Shown: positions 8,926 through 21,971, counted from the first letter of the stretch. The stretch is 64,000 nt of DNA from Epiperipatus broadwayi (GCA_028023455.1 JAQFVV010006245.1:5513276-5577275); one strand, 5' to 3'. The notes: generated from the letters alone by a model not told the origin. Program-made: numbers and translations.

Positions 8926-11216
8926 TGAAACAGATATACTGTTCCTCATATAAATATTCAAAAGATCCCCCCCCCATTCAAAAATGTCTAGCGTGATTCA
9001 GTCTAATTGGGAACGCAATAAAGCTGTGATTTGTTAAAAAAAAAATCATATTTTTAATTTTGTGATTGATGGATTTGAATAAAATGTTATGTCATCTTAT
9101 TTTTTTTTTTTTTATCTGTCTCAATAAAAAAAAAAAGAAATTAATTATCCAATCATTAAAAAGAAAAAAAAAAGATACTTGGGTTAAACTGAAGCAGTAT
9201 TCAAATTAGGCACGTCGTCGGAAGAAAAGAACTTTTTTTTTTCTCTCGTCTTACACAGAGAGGCAGAACATATTAATTTTTTTTTTTAAAAAAAAAAGTG
9301 TATTACTTAATTCTTTTGACACATTAAAATGGAAAAAGAAAGCTTTGCTAGAGGAATTATAATGACAATGGGGTAAATTAGCGGCTTCACTCTCTCCACG
9401 CTGTGCCATGACTTTCCATAGATGAAATAACCCGCCTTCTTTTGAGTAAACTAGACTGCAAAACTGGAAGGTAATTATGTTATAGGAATGTTTAGACATC
9501 TTTATCATAAATTATAAATTGACATCATGAAATATCTACATAAAAATTATTTTTATAAAATATTAAAACATTTTTATCATATGTTATAAAGTGAAGTTAT
9601 GAAACGGTTGCATACATTTTGTTTAATAAAATATTAAGACATCTTTATCATACGTTATAAAGTGAAGTTATGAAATAATTACATAGAATTTGTTTTATAA
9701 AATATTAAAACATCTTTATCATACGTTATAAAGTGAAGTTATGAAATAATTACGTAGAATTTATTTTGTAAAATATTAGAACATGTTTATCATACGTTAT
9801 AAAATGAAGTTATGAAATAGTTATACGCAAATTTATTTATAAAAATATTTGAACGTATTTACTATATGGATTAGAAATGCTTTAATTGCATATTACTTCT
9901 ATCTGGGTAATGTAACAGAGCTTATGTGTATGAATATACTTTTATATTTGACTAAATTAGAAGTGCTTCAATTACTAAATGATAAATGCTCCACAAGCCA
10001 AACAGAGTTTATGTGTATGAATATATTTTTATATTTGACTAAATTAGAAATGCTTCAATTACTAAATGATAAATGCTCCACAAGCCAAACAGAATTTATG
10101 TATATGAATATACTTTTATATTTGACTAAATTATAAATGCTTCAATTACCAAATGATAAATGCTCCACAAACCAAGAATTGCTGAGTTTAAATGTTTACC
10201 AATCAATAATAATTCATAAAATAATGAAATGCTGTATAAATCATAAATGCTTGACTGCTCCCAAGCTTCTTCACATAAATGAATTCAAAATGAATTATTG
10301 TATAAACCATAAATGCTTGACTGCTTCTAAGGTTCTTCCCTTAAATGAATTCAAAATGAATTATTGTATAAACCATAAATGCTTGACTGCTTCTAAGGTT
10401 CTTCTCTTAAATGAATTCAAAATGAATTATTGTATAAACCATAAATGCTTGACTGCTTCTAAGGTTCTTATCATAAATGAATTCAAAATGAACTATTGTT
10501 GAATTAGAATATTCCCAAGCTTCTTCTCATAAATGAATTCAAAATGAACTATTGTTGAATCAGAATATTTCCAAGCTTCTTCTCATAAATGAATTCAAAA
10601 TGAACTATTGTTGAATTAGAATATTTCCAAGCTTCTTCTCATAAAGGAATTCAAAAATGAACTATTGTTGAATTAGACTGTTTCCAAACGTCTTCTCATA
10701 AATGAACTTGTAAATGAACTATTGATAAAAAAAAAAAGAACTGCTTCTAGCTCTTTCATAAGTAAAATGAAAATGAGTTATCATGTGGATAGAAATGAAC
10801 TTCGTTAGAAATTGCAAATTAATTGTTATTTAATAAATTTTTTTTTTTGTTACTAAAAATTAAATTGGTTATCCAGTTGTCCAATTCTGTTTTGTTTTAT
10901 TGCATCACTCATCAGTTATAGCACTTGTTCATGAGAATCTCATGCTTTCTGAGCTACGTCTGACATAACTAGACCTAGGCAAATCAGGTTGTAGTGAGAC
11001 GGAACTCTAATGGCGCTTTTTGGGAAACCAAACATAGAAATGTTTAGATGTTTCCAGTCTCTATGGTACTACATCCTCTGATGAGCAGGAAATATTGTTG
11101 TAGGAGGCATTAACATCTGCATTAGGAATGTCAATTGATAGCTCCTTCCTACAGCATGCTCATCAGAAAATTGTTACAACTGACGTAATAAAAGGGTTGT
11201 ATGGGATCCGGTTACA
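8926..11216 (+). repeat. 3' LTR (2291 bp)
   Basis: It starts TGAAACAGATATACTG and ends CCGGTTACA. It repeats 2349-4713 with scattered substitutions, small indels in homopolymers and one fewer 66-base unit. The repetitive open frames at 9849-10136 and 10137-10502 come from the tandem arrays. The LTR pair diverged slightly after insertion, so this is not a brand-new copy. Confidence 0.92.
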
Positions 11217-11740
11217 ATAATTATCATCATTGTCACTATTAACCATATGGCTCTTTTTATTATTGGGATAGATCCCACTATAGATCCCACTAATAGAGAT
11301 TCTAAGCTTATCCTGATGTTAGTTTTGAGGTTATATAATAATTTTGTTGTTATTAGTTTATTAACATTTTTGAGGTTATAATATACAGAGCGAAAGATGA
11401 TATAACTAATCTGGTCTGACTATCTGTTTTACTAATTCATGCTTTAAAAAATAAAGTCTTAAAAGAACAAATAATGATATTTATTTAGCCATTAGATCTT
11501 AATCCTATTTAAAACAGAATCAAAATATGCAATGGAGTGATGGGAATCATATATATTATAAATACATGTATATTTTACAACTTTAAAAAAATACAAATAT
11601 ATATTTATTACATAAAAATAGATGGGCAGCTTTAGTGCTTTGGTCCAGTTTGTATAGATCAACACAAAATTCATTGTCAAACTGTTTCTGGAATCAATCA
11701 ACCAAAATTAATGATAATCTCTGCAATCAAACTTGGTGAA
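11217..11740 (-). other. 3' UTR and downstream flank of the HYI gene
   Basis: Between the LTR element and the HYI stop codon. No second gene seen. Very AT-rich; a duplicated GATCCCACTA lies near 11270-11290. The HYI 3' UTR should run down from 11740. Several TTTATT (AATAAA on the minus strand) occur between 11470 and 11610, but I cannot tell which is used. Confidence 0.4.
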
Positions 11741-11790
11741 TTACAAAAGATTCCATTCCTTCATCCAATTTAGACCATCTATAGTTGCAC
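11741..11790 (-). CDS. HYI: Hydroxypyruvate isomerase, terminal coding exon
   Basis: Minus-strand exon. The acceptor TTATTACAG| precedes base 11790, two bases complete a glycine codon split from the previous exon, and then 15 codons plus TAA at 11741-11743. The residues (ATIDGLNWMKEWNLL) match the C-terminal helix of the animal hydroxypyruvate isomerase family, where a Gly-Asp-Thr-Val-Glu-Gly-Leu-like motif and a Trp-rich end close the TIM barrel. The phase (two bases in) fits the donor of the exon at 20622-20756. The intron between them is 8831 bases. Confidence 0.82.
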
Positions 11791-14700
11791 CTGTAATAAA
11801 AATTAAAATGAAATGAAAATATAAAATAGGAAAATATAACTATTAAAAAAACAAATACACAAATGGATATATCTATATTTTAAGCATTACATTAAAATAA
11901 AAAAATAAATGAAATAAAAAAGAAAAATGTATAATCTTCTGATATTTTTTAATATTAACCATGTAAAATGTGTAAAAATAAAAATATCAACATTTATGTA
12001 TTGATATAACTACACAGATAAATTGAAAATAATAATATTTTACAAAGACAGAAATAAAAGATTTCCAAAGGAGAGAAAAATATAGATTATATATATACAA
12101 TGGATAAAAATGCCAATATATTAAATATCTACAATGAACTAAAAATTTTGATGCAATGGTAGAATAGAGATAGTTCAAGATACAAAACCATAGCCCAGCT
12201 GTCACCTAAGTTGCTCAAATTTATGAAATACAGAGCAATAAACCATTCCATTATTTTTTTTAATTGTATAATAAATAAGTAACATCTAAAGAGCATATTC
12301 AACAACAAATGTATTATTTCTATACAAAAATGTTTCTTTTGATAAGATTTTGTTTTAATAGCATGAAGTTACATGAATATTAAGATGCACATATTAATAT
12401 GATAGTGCTTTTTTTTTTTTAATTATACATTTTTAAAAAATAATACATAACAGAATAAATGAAAACATAATAATTAAATATTAACATAATTACATAAATA
12501 GGTTTGTATAAAAAATACATCTATATATTTTTCACCATATATATCTATATTCCTGTGACATATTGAAACATCAATGCATACCAGGGTCAGCATATACAGA
12601 AAAATATTTTGTTTTAATTTGCAAAAATAATACAGACTAATTTCAATTGGGGCATGGCAATGGTCCAATTATAAAATGATCTAGGGGACTAAACACAAAA
12701 AGTGAGCTATAAGAAAGAATTGTGGGGGGGGGGGATCCAGGGGCACCAGCCCTTCAGGTAACGGCATCACAAGCAAAATTTTTTAAATTTTCAAGGACAA
12801 ACGTACCCAAAAATAGCATTTATGAGTAAAATATACAAACATATAATATATTTTATATGTATGGAAAAGCATTATGTTGCCTTTTTTTTATTTTGTACAT
12901 GTAATGCATGCAATTACTTACATTAGAAGATTTTCCTACAAAATTTGCAATAACTCTTGTGTTTCCATAGCCAATAGAAATAGAAAACAAATTGCCAATG
13001 CCAATAATCAATTGCATTTCAGTTCCAGAAGTTCAATTCAGATGAGTTAAAAAATAAAAGTAAATTTATATGAATGAATTACAAACTGAACTTGCTGACT
13101 ATAAAATTAGTCTATCATAAAAGTATAAAATTAAATAGTGCAGATGATATTTTTTCAATCACACATTAAAGTATATTTCAGTCAACAATAATTATTCACA
13201 GCAATTCTTCAACAACTCATACTTTTCCAAATAGTAGTATTGTGTTTACATTTAAAAACTCCAATATCAAAGCATAAATAAATTTAAGCATCTAGTTTAT
13301 CTTCTCCTTTGTGTCATGTTTATCTGTTATCATATCGGTCACTTACATTTTCAGAAACTAAAGTGACAGGAGTCTCATTACTTGCATTAGGAGATGTTTC
13401 TAAAGCCTTTTTGTTTGTATCCAAAATTGAAAAATAATCACTGATTCACTTCATACTCAACATTCTAAAATATAGTTCAGCAAGCAAATAATAATGCTAA
13501 TAATTAACTTCAGCAAAAAATTAAATAAAAAACAAATATATGTATGAAAATATTTCTTTTGAAAAATTATATGAGTGTATTTTTAGGATGAGAAGGAAAA
13601 GAATGTCCGGAAAATGCTTAAAGCAATTTTTTTTAAAATAAATGAGTAATGCTTGATATATCACTATTAATATTCAGTTAAATAAAAACTTAGAGGCAAT
13701 TAAAATCATATTTGCTTTAACAATAAGCAATAGATGATAATGAAAGATTATACTTTTTGTGTATAAGTTTTCAATGTATGTTTTGTATTTTCTTGTTTTT
13801 ACATCTAAATCAATAACTATAATAATCTAGAATTTGTCAGCTGTCAACTCAACCACTCAATTGAGCTAAAATGCATAGCAAGCATGAAACAACATGCAGA
13901 TGCACATCAGAATTTATAAGTATTGAAAAGGTATGCAATTTTGAAATGGTGGTAATTATAATTTTTGTTCTTTTCAAATTTTTGGGAGGGGATTTACCCC
14001 CCCCCCCCCCCCCGGGACCCCCACGGGCATACTATAAAATATATTCAATTATAATGCACAGTCATGTATATAAAGATAATATGGGTACACATAATTATGA
14101 AAATTTTACATACATATACAATTTTTTATTAATTTTATAATGATCAGTCACTAGTTAGTTGTATAGATGTTTTGTATATGATTATACTTTTTTAAAATAT
14201 TATATTTAATGCAATTCATCTCATAAGCTTTTCTTAAATTAGAAACTTTAATGTAGTGTAAAGTTTTAATGGGATTAGTGAATAAAAATTCTTTCAGAAT
14301 TTTGGAGGACAATCCTATTACAAGGATAGTACTTTCTGCCTCATACAAATCCTAAGTCTTTTCATATCTGAGGAGAAGTAAGACTAGTATCAGCTGCAGT
14401 AAAGAAAACATATTTAGAAAAATGAAAACTCTAAAATCAAATCAAGATTCAATTAAGAGTATGTCAAACTGCCTCATTTTTTTTCTCAAACCACATAACT
14501 ATGAGGATCACAGAACAATGGATATGCTATATGACCCAAATATCAATTACTACCATTCCAGAACAGATAAATCAACATAAAATCAATAACTGGACATGAA
14601 AAAAGATAAATGATAAGAAATTTTCAGGGGAAATCTATAGCACAAAATATAAAAAGAAACATTTACAACTAAGAAAGAAACTCTCAATTGCATACAAAAT

Positions 14701-15818
14701 GTAAAATGAATATTGAAAACAGAAAATCTTCAAATTATTAAATGAGAATCCAATTAAACAAAATACTTCTGTGTGCAGAATATTGGAGATGTGGTGGAAG
14801 AAAATGGTCAGTTCATGACAATCATATGACTTATTTATCAGCAGAATGTCATTCAGATGAAAAGAGATAAGATATTTAGAGGACAAAATTTGTTCACTTT
14901 ATTGAGGTCTACAATTCAATAAATGATCAAATACTAACTCTAGTCCACTTGCCAATTTGTGATGTATAAGATTCTGAAACTAAAGTAATTCTTTTAAAAT
15001 TTGAAAACACAATGAACAACTTCAAGACAAAAAAAAGTCATTTTAATGAAAAATTTCAGTATAAAATGAAGCTATGAAGATAGATGGTCATCTAAAAAAT
15101 ATGATGGGAAAATACGGACTTGATAAGAAAAATGCAAGAGTGAATGCCTCATATAGTTCACTATTGAAATGAAACTCACAATAATCACTATCTCTACCAC
15201 TTCTTCATTAAAATACTACACAATAATATTTACAAATATCAAATAGATTTATGGTTTTTAATTCATGATAATCATGTCTTTTGTAAAAAGCAAGTCTGAT
15301 CATATCATTTTTTGGAGATGATTAAAAATAAAACTAATATATAAAAATTGATGAAACATCAGATTTCTAGAATGTCTTTAAACAAATAAAATCCTAATAG
15401 TGATCAACACTCAGAGACAAATAAGTTATTTGTCTTTTATTGTATCTTTATTTATATGAAATTACTTATGAAATAAAAAAGAAGGGAGAAATATGTCATC
15501 TATCTATAAAAAAGACAAATAAGATCAGAATGACTAAATAATGTCTCAAAAAGATAAAAACTGATTGCCTTACATGACAATGGAATTAGCTGGTAACTGC
15601 TGAAGAATAATTTAATCTTTTCACTCTTATCTACTGTATTTTTATTTAACAAAAGGAAAAACTACAAAATTAAACATGCTTGTCTGAAAAATAAAAACTT
15701 TGATTTCCAAGGATTAGAATGAATGTAAAAATCAATCATCAGAATTATACAAAGAAGTACAATTTCTTTTATATAAATTCAAACTCAAAAAGAAATTAAT
15801 TAAAAACATTCAATTGAA
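11791..15818 (-). other. HYI intron, AT-rich, no gene
   Basis: Part of the last HYI intron. I see no coding sequence or clear transposon ends. Two GC-rich fragments stand out: G10 followed by ATCCAGGGGCACC at about 12723-12750, and a 16-C run with GGGACCCCCACGGGC at 13999-14030. They look like worn transposon ends. The rest is A/T-rich with short poly-A and poly-T runs. Confidence 0.5.
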
Positions 15819-15985
15819 ATAAATAGTCAAAATAAGTCATATATCACATGACCCTATCTCTTAAGCTTGTAAGTTATAAACAAGGAGGATTGCCAATTCC
15901 TCAACAAGCTTTGTGATAAATGCTTAGCCAGAGCCAGCACTTAAAATATCTCTGTTAGGAGCCCCCCAACTGAAATATCTCATAA
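15819..15985 (+). repeat. Partial copy of the hammerhead-bearing 432-bp repeat
   Basis: It begins AAATAGTCAAAATAAG, as the array at 35481 does, and continues through CACATGACCCTATCTCTTAAG, GGATTGCCAATTCCTC and CTTAGCCAGAGCCAGCACTT to about 15960. It stops before the part that carries the ribozyme in complete units. A single truncated copy in the same orientation as the left array. Confidence 0.8.
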
Positions 15986-16054
15986 TAACTATTCACACAA
16001 AGAACAATTTAATAACTGAAACACAGCTTATTATATCTGTTCTATATATAATAT

Positions 16055-16692
16055 ATATATACACAACTTTCAAGATCCATCACTCTCCACTCTATCTAAT
16101 ACACTATACCTCAACACATATATTGAAAAGATAAATAACACCAATATCTATTTCATGCTAAACCGCAACATCATTGGTCCAGATACATCTCCCACATATA
16201 TACTATAAGTGTCAGATATATATAAGATAGACAATCCTCATATTTAATAGCTAATCTACTACACACCCCAACTCTTCAACTGTCCATCCAATTGAAAATC
16301 TGATGATGGAATGCTGGATTATGTCTTGTAATGTGGGGTTCAGATTGACCTTAGGTCAACATGGGTGTGACTATAATCTCCCTCAGGGTGGCCTTCGAGC
16401 ATTCCATCATCAGATTTTCAATTGGATGGACAGTTGAAGAGTTGGGGTGTGTAGTAGATTGGAGCCTGTCCATTAAAGTATGAGGATTGTCTATCTTAAT
16501 ATATATCTGAGCACTTATAGTATATATGTGTGGGAGATGATAATCTGGACCAACTGATGATTGCTGGTTTAGCATGAAATACGTATATTGGTGATTATTT
16601 ATCTTTTCAGCATATATGTGCTTGAGCGTATCAGTGTTATTAGATAGAATGGAGAGTGATGGATCATCTGAAAGTCTGTGCTCATATACCCT
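16055..16692. repeat. Foldback element with arms of about 260 bp
   Basis: The left arm (16055-16315) and right arm (16398-16692) are reverse complements with scattered mismatches (for example CAACTGTCCATCCAATTGAA against TTCAATTGGATGGACAGTTG). The loop of about 80 bases contains GACCTTAGGTCAA. No coding capacity. Related pieces at 18005-18305, 18465-18675, 42585-42860, 42955-43010 and 45925-45985 show a dispersed non-autonomous family with inverted terminal arms. Confidence 0.85.
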
Positions 16693-16843
16693 ATATTACA
16701 TTTAAAGAACAATTGAAAAACTGGACCTAAATCCAAATTTTTTAGATAAGAAATTGTAAAAAGAAATTATTAAACTCAGGTGCCTACTATACATGTATAT
16801 AATTTTAATGCGCAAATACGCGCACAACAACCGAGCTTCATCA

Positions 16844-17602
16844 GGATTAAATAACAATATATTATAAACTCAAAATAATTATAATATCTAAATAATAATG
16901 CCCGAGCACTTTCAAGAGAACTTAGCTCTCATAATCATGGGCAACAAAGAATAAGCATAGCGTGTTGGTATATGCTAAAATATGCTGATATATGTAAATT
17001 AGTTGAAAATAAATGCGTCAGCTCTAAATGATCCATTTCTTAGAGATTTTGTAACACGCATCTTTCCTATTCATAGCCTTATCATCAATAGCAATAAAAC
17101 ATGCTTCTTTAACTTTTCTCTTAATGTTATTTCTCTCCCTGCAAACTATTCTTGCATGGCATCATACTATGGGGAAACGAAAGCAACTCTTTCTACAAGA
17201 CTATCCCAGCACAGATATTCTTACAATAAGGCCCAAGTAGACCCAAATTGCAACTCAATATTTGCAATACATCAGAAATCAGCTGGTCATGCATGTGAAC
17301 CTAAAAATGCAAGAATAGTTTGCAGGGAGAGAAATGACATTAAGAGAAAAGTTAAAGAAGCATGTTTTATTGCTATTGATGATAAGGCTATGAATAGGAA
17401 AGATGCGTGTTACAAAATCTCTAAGAAATGGATCATTTAGAGCTGATTTATTTTCAACTAATTTACTATATCACATATTTTACATATACCAACATCTATG
17501 CTTATTCTTTGTCCCATGATTATGAAAAGTTCTCTTAAAGGCGGCATTATTATTTAGATATTATAATTATTTTGAGTTTATAATATATTGTTATTTAATC
17601 CT
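16844..17602. repeat. Inverted duplication around a Penelope-like fragment
   Basis: The arm at 16844-17165 is the reverse complement of 17293-17602 (for example TTTCTCTCCCTGCAAACTAT against ATAGTTTGCAGGGAGAGAAA), with about 125 bases between them that carry the start of the GIY-YIG-like domain. So the 3' part and downstream sequence of the element are present twice, head to head. Just outside the left arm, on the minus strand, is CCTGATGAAGCTCGG. Confidence 0.85.
17160..17440 (+). pseudogene. C-terminal GIY-YIG endonuclease fragment of a Penelope-like element
   Basis: The last 93 codons of the open frame 17003-17440 read like the end of a GIY-YIG domain: SYYGETKATLSTRLSQHRYS (the Y-x-GET and R...H positions), then IFAIHQKSAGHAC (small-x-H...GH), then an arginine/lysine-rich helix with KRKVKEACFIAIDD (KEA-x-x-I with the acidic residue) and a final KISKKW. 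In animals this arrangement is typical of the C-terminal endonuclease of Penelope-like retroelements. The reverse transcriptase is missing (5' truncation). The first 53 codons of the frame come from the inverted copy of the 3' part, not from a real N-terminus. An alternative is another GIY-YIG retroelement or DNA transposon, so the class call is moderate. Confidence 0.6.
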
Positions 17603-18004
17603 ATGAGGTCGTTTCCATAAAATTAGATAAGAAATTATAAAAGATATGGAATCAGAAATAAAAGCATTCATCCACTTTATTAAAGGATTTGGAAAATCAG
17701 AATATGACTTTTTTGTCTTACTTTATAAGTTAACGCATACTTAACTGATTGTAACACTTGTAAAAAAAAAAAAAAAAGCTGTAATTTCACATGCTAGTAA
17801 AATAATACTCAATACAATACTTAAATGTTTAAAAGCATTCATTTTTCCATGAATATTCAATGAACAATAAAGATATATCATTGCAAAATACATAAAACAA
17901 ATATTGTAAGTTTGTCAGATGATTGGAAAAGCTAAGTATATATATATATAAGGGATTTGAATTCAGACTTTCAAGCTCCTTACAGCTATGAACTCCATCT
18001 TATA

Positions 18005-18305
18005 CCATTGATACACATGACCACATACATGTGAAAAAATTAAACGATCTAATATATGTATTTCATGCTGCATCAGTTAGTCCAGATCATCATCTCTCAC
18101 AAATATATACAATCAGTGTTTAGTTTATATTAAGATAGCAAATCTTCAAACTTTAATGGACAAGCTTCAATCTTCTCCATCCTCCAACTCTTCAGTCATC
18201 CATATCAGAAAATCTAATAATAGTACACTCAAAGTCCTTGTTGATCCCAATATTATTGTCACGCCCATGTTGATTTAAGTCACACTGACCCCTCACATAT
18301 AGGAC
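18005..18305. repeat. Foldback family fragment
   Basis: One arm of the family at 16055-16692, with CACATGACCACATACATGTG near its start, then GTCCAGATCATCATCTC, AATGGACAAGCTTCAATCTT and CATCCTCCAACTCTTCA. The opposite arm is missing. It is preceded by a TA microsatellite at 17938-17950. Confidence 0.7.
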
Positions 18306-18464
18306 CTTAATATATTCATTTAATTACACAGAAGAGAAATGGGCAGAATATGTAATATTCAAATATAAGTACATTGTCTATACTAAATTTAATTGTAAGG
18401 AATTTGAACTCAGAATTTCAGGTTTCTTACAGCTATGTATTCCATTTTATGCAACTGACACACA

Positions 18465-18675
18465 TGACCACATATATGTGAAAAAGATAAATGACCTCCA
18501 ATATACGTATTTCATGTCAAATTACCACTCATCAGTTGGTCCAGATCACCATCTCCCACACATATATACAATCAGTACTCAGTTTACATTAAGATAGCAA
18601 ATCTCAAACTTTAATGAACAAGTTTCAATCTTCCACCCTCCAACTCTTCAATCATCCATATTATCTGATGATTAT
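18465..18675. repeat. Foldback family fragment, second copy
   Basis: Repeats the neighbouring fragment in the same orientation (ACACATGACCACATATATGTG, GGTCCAGATCACCATCTCCC, CACCCTCCAACTCTTCAATC). Because 18005 and 18465 are spaced about 460 bases apart in the same direction, they may be a tandem pair. Confidence 0.7.
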
Positions 18676-20621
18676 GATTGTGAACAATTAATCAATACTA
18701 CTCAATTCAAGCATCATCCTACAAGAAGAATGCCATTTAATAAATTGACTGCCAATCTTGCAGAGTTCCACCATGTTAATTATTAAGCTATATCTTGATA
18801 ATATATTAATCTGAAATCAATGTTCTCTACAATCAGTTCCTCAGATACTGATTAAAAAAACTGGCATCTAGGCTAAAACTTCAAACATAAGAATATGCCT
18901 AATGATAAGATCATTGGATGCTGAAAAAAAAAGAGTTAGCAACCAAAGCTTATCCTTGACTCTAACAACTAATGAACACTGAATGATTAACAATTGTGAA
19001 TCTCAAAGTTAAAAGATTTAACTCTTGTACTAAATTATACAAATTAATTGTTTTTTTCAAAAAAATAATTCTCCATATTAAGTTTTTTCTGAGATTATGC
19101 TTAGTATATGTGAATTTCTATAATAGTTTTCATAAAAATGTAAGTTTATTTATAATTTATATAATACATCTGTCTTTGGTACAATACTTTAATTTTGAAA
19201 ATTATTTCTGGACTCATCATAATTCTTTTCTTTTTTCTTTTCACTTACAAATTTTGCTTTTGCTTTCTTCATATAAAATTGTACTTATGCATGATCTATC
19301 CCCCCATACATATTTCCAAACAGCTGAATCAAACCTCTTATTCAATCATCATAGAAGAATTCTCATTTACAAAATTTCCAATTCATCTTAACAAATTTTA
19401 TGCTGACTACTCAAACCAATCTATTTCTCAAATCTTTTTTCTAATCCACTTCGCTAAAAATTTTCAAACACAAAAATCATACCTACATTCTTTCTCATTA
19501 TAATATGATCCATGTTGAATTAAGCTTCCAACATACCATCTTTTTTCAGATATCAGATAAAAGTCTGAAGGAGGATTTTAAACATTCTCCAGCTAATTAC
19601 TAATTATATAACAAAAATCTTAATTATCAATATAGTGATACAATTCTCTTCACACTTCCCCCTATTCAAGCTTAAACAAATACAATGCAAATTTGTAGAA
19701 ATATCATATCAAAAAACATTTAAACAATTTTCTTGTTTATAATAAAACAGTTTTCATGAATGATATCTTTGACAAAGACACACAATAATTTAGTGATTTC
19801 TTAAAATACTTTAAACTATTTAATGTAAGTTAATAATTTAAACTATTTTAATTTAATAACATTTGATAAAAAAATCTTAGAGGATGTAATGCTGAACAAA
19901 GTGATGATAATATTTTATAACATTGATTTATTTCATTATAAATCACCAATTAACTAGCAGAAAATTAACAAAAAAATTTAATTTTTTAAAACGAATATTA
20001 TTAAATTAAAAAATGCACAAATTTATATTAATCTAAGTTTGTGCTATTTAAAAGTATTGCAAGAAAGAGCTACACTGATAAAAATATATAAAATTAAATA
20101 AATTACATGAATGAGATTAATACTACTATTTAAAATTATCATAATGAATCTACATTGATATAAAAATATGAAATTAACAAACTATTCCAGTTGAATGTTG
20201 TCACAAATTTTATTAAACATCAAATGATTCATTAATAAATATTTTATTTATTAATAGATTATATATATATATATTTATGAATTCTTAATAATGTTTAGAA
20301 CTAAACTGTGAATTATGAAGATATCTGATATAGTCAAAATATTATTGGCTTATTCAATTATTAGTTCTAACAATGCAATGTAAAATATGGCTAGACAATA
20401 TGTTCTAGGGATTTTCTATTGTATGATAATTCATAAATAACATATACCTAAATGATAAAAAAAAAAGTGATATTAAGATTTCTGTTATCATAATTACAAT
20501 TCTTATCTTACTCCATAATGAAAAAGTTCTACTTCATATCTAATGGTAAAGCTCTGCTTAATTTTTATTTTCAATTATTAGGGTTATACTTCTAATAATA
20601 ATAATCTGGAATAATCCTTAC
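18676..20621 (-). other. HYI intron, no gene
   Basis: AT-rich intron sequence with no recognisable coding or repeat structure beyond poly-A/T and a TA tract at 20259-20272. The open frames at 18996-19391 and 19195-19503 are low-complexity, phenylalanine/isoleucine-rich translations of T-rich DNA. Confidence 0.45.
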
Positions 20622-20756
20622 CTTTAGGCTTATATTCTAAACCGATCCAATCAGAGTAACCAATGTCTTGTAACAATTTGAAAATATATTTGTAATTAAT
20701 TTCTCCATCAGTATTTGGTTCATTTCGATGAGGAACTTGTGCAATCTGTATGTGAC
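20622..20756 (-). CDS. HYI: Hydroxypyruvate isomerase, penultimate coding exon
   Basis: Minus-strand exon of 135 bases with acceptor TGAAATAG| before 20756 and donor AAAG|GTAAGG after 20622. Two leading bases complete a glycine codon begun in the exon at 42287-42356. It encodes GHIQIAQVPHRNEPNTDGE, then INYKYIFKLLQDIGYSDW and IGLEYKPKG. These are the signature blocks of the hydroxypyruvate isomerase C-terminal half of the TIM barrel (xylose isomerase-like / AP endonuclease family 2 fold). The glutamate of LEYKPKG sits where the family has its second catalytic glutamate. The enzyme interconverts hydroxypyruvate and tartronate semialdehyde in bacteria; the animal role is less certain, hence the usual name putative hydroxypyruvate isomerase. 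Confidence 0.92.
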
Positions 20757-21971
20757 CTATTTCATTTTTTAAAAAAAAAATACTGAATAACAAAAATTAC
20801 AAAAAATAAAAATAAATGTATGTATATAAGCAATAAAAAAACCTGAAGTCAGCATTAATTAATATATTCCTTCCTTAATAATAATATCATAAATTGCTAA
20901 TCATTTGTCATAAAATTATTTAAATACTTAGTTACTAAAATTTTGTATATACAATTCTTTCAGTAAAATGATAACTTTAAATATATAAAATACATTAATA
21001 AAAGCATGTACCTTTTCAAAAACTATAAACTCTTAAAAATTTAAAATACAAAATCATATGAAGATGTTAAAATAAATTCTATTGAGATATAGATAGGTTA
21101 AGGGCAAACTAACACCAACATTAAGCATTATCACTTTGATATAGTAATTGCTTAATTTATTCTATCTGCCATTAGGTAGAGATTTAGGAGGCAAATATTG
21201 TATTATGCAAATATATAAATGTTTAAGATATTTTTTTAATGAAACTATTCTAATATTATTAGTTTCTAACAGCCCTGCGTAACATCTTAAAATACAGAAA
21301 AATCATCAGTGACACTTAATAGTACATAAATAAAATATCATAGAGTTTAAAATATTACTGGAACTGAATTTGAATCACAAAGATAATTAAAATAAAACCA
21401 AGAAATTCAACAAATTATTTAAATTAAAAACCTAACAGAAAATGTCTATAGATTTAAAAATGTATAAGATATGCTAAATATAATAGATTGCAAAGTAATA
21501 AAAAAAATCAGACAAATTGCACTGAATAAAAGATTCAATTTTATTATCACATCTTCAAAATTATGCTTAAATGTAGTATATGTAAATTTGAAATGCATTA
21601 CAAAGGTCATTAAGAGAAAAACAGATAACATAATATTTGAAATATATACAATTTTAAATATGACAAAACTGGTAAAAAATAATTTAATCATCAAAAATAA
21701 GAAAATCCTTATTTGTATTAAAAAAATGACAAATCTATAATTATCTTTTCAGCTAACAAATTATTATTAAAGTGATTTTAAACAGAAAAAAAAACAAAAA
21801 ATTTATAAGAATCAGTTCAGCTATCTAAAAAAAAAATCCCAAAGCATTAATTATTGCTATTCATTTAAATGAGAAAACTATCATCTATCTTATTCCAAAT
21901 CACAATATAGATTTTCCAAAATACACATTTAGCAATTTTTTTAAAAATCAATTATAAATATTGTTGATTAG
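20757..21971 (-). other. HYI intron between exon and hAT element
   Basis: AT-rich intron with long poly-A runs. No gene recognised. The overlapping frames at 21446-21740 are isoleucine/lysine- or leucine/phenylalanine-rich translations of the same A/T-rich sequence. Confidence 0.45.

Larger units (their letters stand above)
2349..11216 (+). mobile_element. Non-autonomous Ty3/gypsy-like LTR retrotransposon, about 8.9 kb
   Basis: Two long, near-identical direct repeats (2349-4713 and 8926-11216), each starting TG and ending CA, enclose about 4.2 kb. The inner part has a primer-binding-like site directly after the left LTR, a coiled-coil gag frame, a protease frame with a DSGS active site, and a purine-rich tract directly before the right LTR. 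Order and orientation fix the plus strand. Reverse transcriptase is reduced to its first residues; RNase H and integrase are absent, so the copy could move only with help from another element. Ty3/gypsy affinity is inferred from the protease and the short RT start. The right flank begins ATAAT; the left flank is in the gap. Confidence 0.88.

Noticed and set aside
13871-14140. 89-codon ORF with a polyproline stretch
   Set aside because: The prolines come from a C16 homopolymer; flanking residues show no domain.
16841-16900. Possible hammerhead at minus-strand CCTGATGAAGCTCGG next to the Penelope-like fragment
   Set aside because: The CTGATGA box is followed by a GCGC hairpin but no GAAA and no closing stem III within range.
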